Assembly: GCA_003534175.1 (NCBI GenBank)
Contig: DPFD01000067.1
Location: 1-7,798, forward strand
Reading direction: 5' to 3'
Length of the DNA: 7,798 nt
From: Chitinophagaceae bacterium
Lineage (GTDB): Bacteria > Bacteroidota > Bacteroidia > Chitinophagales > Chitinophagaceae
The notes beneath the pieces were generated by a model. That model did no database searches and was not told where the DNA came from. It saw only the letters and a program-made list of their open reading frames with translations. Both the position numbers and the translations under genes were made by a program. This document shows positions 6,857-7,798 of the stretch, in pieces. Every line of letters begins with the position of its first letter. The first letter of the stretch is position 1.

Positions 6857-7750
6857 ATGATTCAACAGCTTAGTTGTCCTGTATGCCTTTCCGGTAACCT
6901 TCAGCAATGTTTAACTGCAAAAGATTATACCGCTACCGGTGAAGTGTTTCCCATTATTCATTGCCATGATTGCACGGCCCGTTTTACGGGAGTGATTCCT
7001 GAACCGGATCAGATGGGCCGGTATTACCACGCCGATTCCTATATATCGCATACGGATACACGAAAAGGCCTGGTGCATCAGTTGTACCATTGGGTGAGGG
7101 GAGTAACGCTGAAGTTGAAACGTAAACTGGTAAACCGGCTGGCGGGCACTACACAAGGTACCTTGCTCGATGTGGGCTGTGGCACGGGCGCCTTTGCCGG
7201 AACCATGCAACAAGCCGGCTGGAAAGTGATTGCGGTTGAGCCGGAAGCACAGGCCCGCAAAGTGGCTTTGGAATTACATCAAATTGAAGCATTACCCGCT
7301 GAAGCATTGAATACGTTGAACATTTCAGCCGATGTGATAACCCTGTGGCATGTACTGGAGCATGTGCATGATGTGCACGAGTATATGAATCACCTGCACC
7401 GATTATTGTCTAACAATGGTGTATTGCTCATTGCTGTTCCCAACTATACCAGTTTAGATGCCACACATTATGAAGAATACTGGGCTGCGTGGGATGTTCC
7501 AAGGCATTTGTATCATTTCTCTCCCGCCAGTATGCGTCAGTTGGCAGCGATGCACCAGTTTACCGTAGAACAAACCCTGCCGATGTGGTTTGACAGCTTT
7601 TATGTGAGTATGCTGAGCGAAAAGTACCGGGGCAGCAGACTGGGATTCCTCCAGGGCATGTTTACCGGATTGCGTTCAAACATTCATGCGCTGCGCAAAC
7701 GGGAGCGATGCAGCTCACTGATATACGTGCTCAGAAAAAAGAAAGATTAA
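6857..7750 (+). CDS. Class I SAM-dependent methyltransferase with N-terminal CxxC/CxxC zinc-finger-like region
   Basis: From ATG 6857 the protein is 297 residues. The ATG at 6815 and TTG 6770 are in frame but would overlap the HU gene, and residues before 'MIQQLSCPVC' look unconserved. The N-terminal part carries Cys7-x-x-Cys10 and Cys36-x-x-Cys39, a zinc-ribbon-like arrangement seen in this family of Bacteroidota methyltransferases. A 'GRYYHADSYISHTD' segment (54-67) precedes the Rossmann domain. SAM-binding motif I is 'LLDVGCGTG' (Asp105 to Gly111) and the post-I acid is Glu128 in 'VIAVEPE'. 'ADVITLWHVLEHVHD' (158-172) gives the His165...Glu168-His169 pattern of motif II, followed by 'GVLLIAVPNYTS'. 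The C-terminal part holds 'YWAAWDVPRHLYHFSP'. It is probably cytoplasmic, and the methyl acceptor (lipid, cell-surface intermediate or small molecule) cannot be deduced. It is the last gene of the plus-strand cluster, 25 bp after the HU gene. Confidence 0.9.
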   Translation: MIQQLSCPVCLSGNLQQCLTAKDYTATGEVFPIIHCHDCTARFTGVIPEPDQMGRYYHADSYISHTDTRKGLVHQLYHWVRGVTLKLKRKLVNRLAGTTQGTLLDVGCGTGAFAGTMQQAGWKVIAVEPEAQARKVALELHQIEALPAEALNTLNISADVITLWHVLEHVHDVHEYMNHLHRLLSNNGVLLIAVPNYTSLDATHYEEYWAAWDVPRHLYHFSPASMRQLAAMHQFTVEQTLPMWFDSFYVSMLSEKYRGSRLGFLQGMFTGLRSNIHALRKRERCSSLIYVLRKKKD

Positions 7751-7798
7751 TACCACCCGAACTTGAGTGGATTGTTGGTGCGCAGAACGTACTGCTAT

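Noticed and set aside
7747..7797. Possible C-terminal end of a convergent minus-strand gene, reading 'QYVLRTNNPLKFGWY' then TAA at 7747-7749
   Set aside because: The peptide looks protein-like, but a TAG in the same frame at 7795-7797 limits it to 15 codons, and only 48 bases remain past the methyltransferase. Sequence to the right of the window would decide.

Overview
The window looks like chromosomal DNA of a Bacteroidota bacterium, most plausibly a Chitinophagaceae/Sphingobacteriia-type lineage. This rests on the protein families: a large exported TPR protein, a TonB-receptor-like barrel, an HU-CCDC81 protein and a Bacteroidota-type S13 peptidase with a KSG motif. The start codons also lack clear Shine-Dalgarno sequences, and one intergenic site fits the Bacteroidota TAnnTTTG promoter element. 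No RNA gene, CRISPR array, insertion sequence, phage gene or attachment site was seen. Coding density is high and base composition looks even, so this reads as core chromosome rather than an island.

Left part (1-1315). The 3' end of a plus-strand D-alanyl-D-alanine carboxypeptidase/endopeptidase gene (PBP4/DacB, peptidase S13) runs in from the left edge. It converges on a minus-strand pair whose upstream member encodes a four-helix DoxX-family membrane protein and whose downstream member encodes a YbgC/FadM-type hotdog acyl-CoA thioesterase. Those two genes are 4 bp apart and are probably co-transcribed.

Middle (1316-1503). A divergent 188-bp intergenic region holds two short dyad symmetries next to the DoxX start and a TAnnTTTGC promoter-like box just ahead of the next plus-strand gene.

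Right part (1504-7750). Four plus-strand genes are packed with 19, 14 and 25 bp between them and look like one operon. They encode a 1012-residue secreted TPR protein, a 541-residue outer-membrane barrel that resembles the barrel end of TonB-dependent receptors but lacks a plug, a 209-residue single-pass membrane protein with a cytoplasmic HU-CCDC81 region and no SPOR domain, and a 297-residue class I SAM-dependent methyltransferase with an N-terminal CxxC...CxxC pair. The first three would span the outer membrane, periplasm and inner membrane, which suggests an uncharacterised envelope assembly. This is the most interesting part of the window, but the functional link is inferred from gene order only. 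The last 48 bases hold no supported gene.
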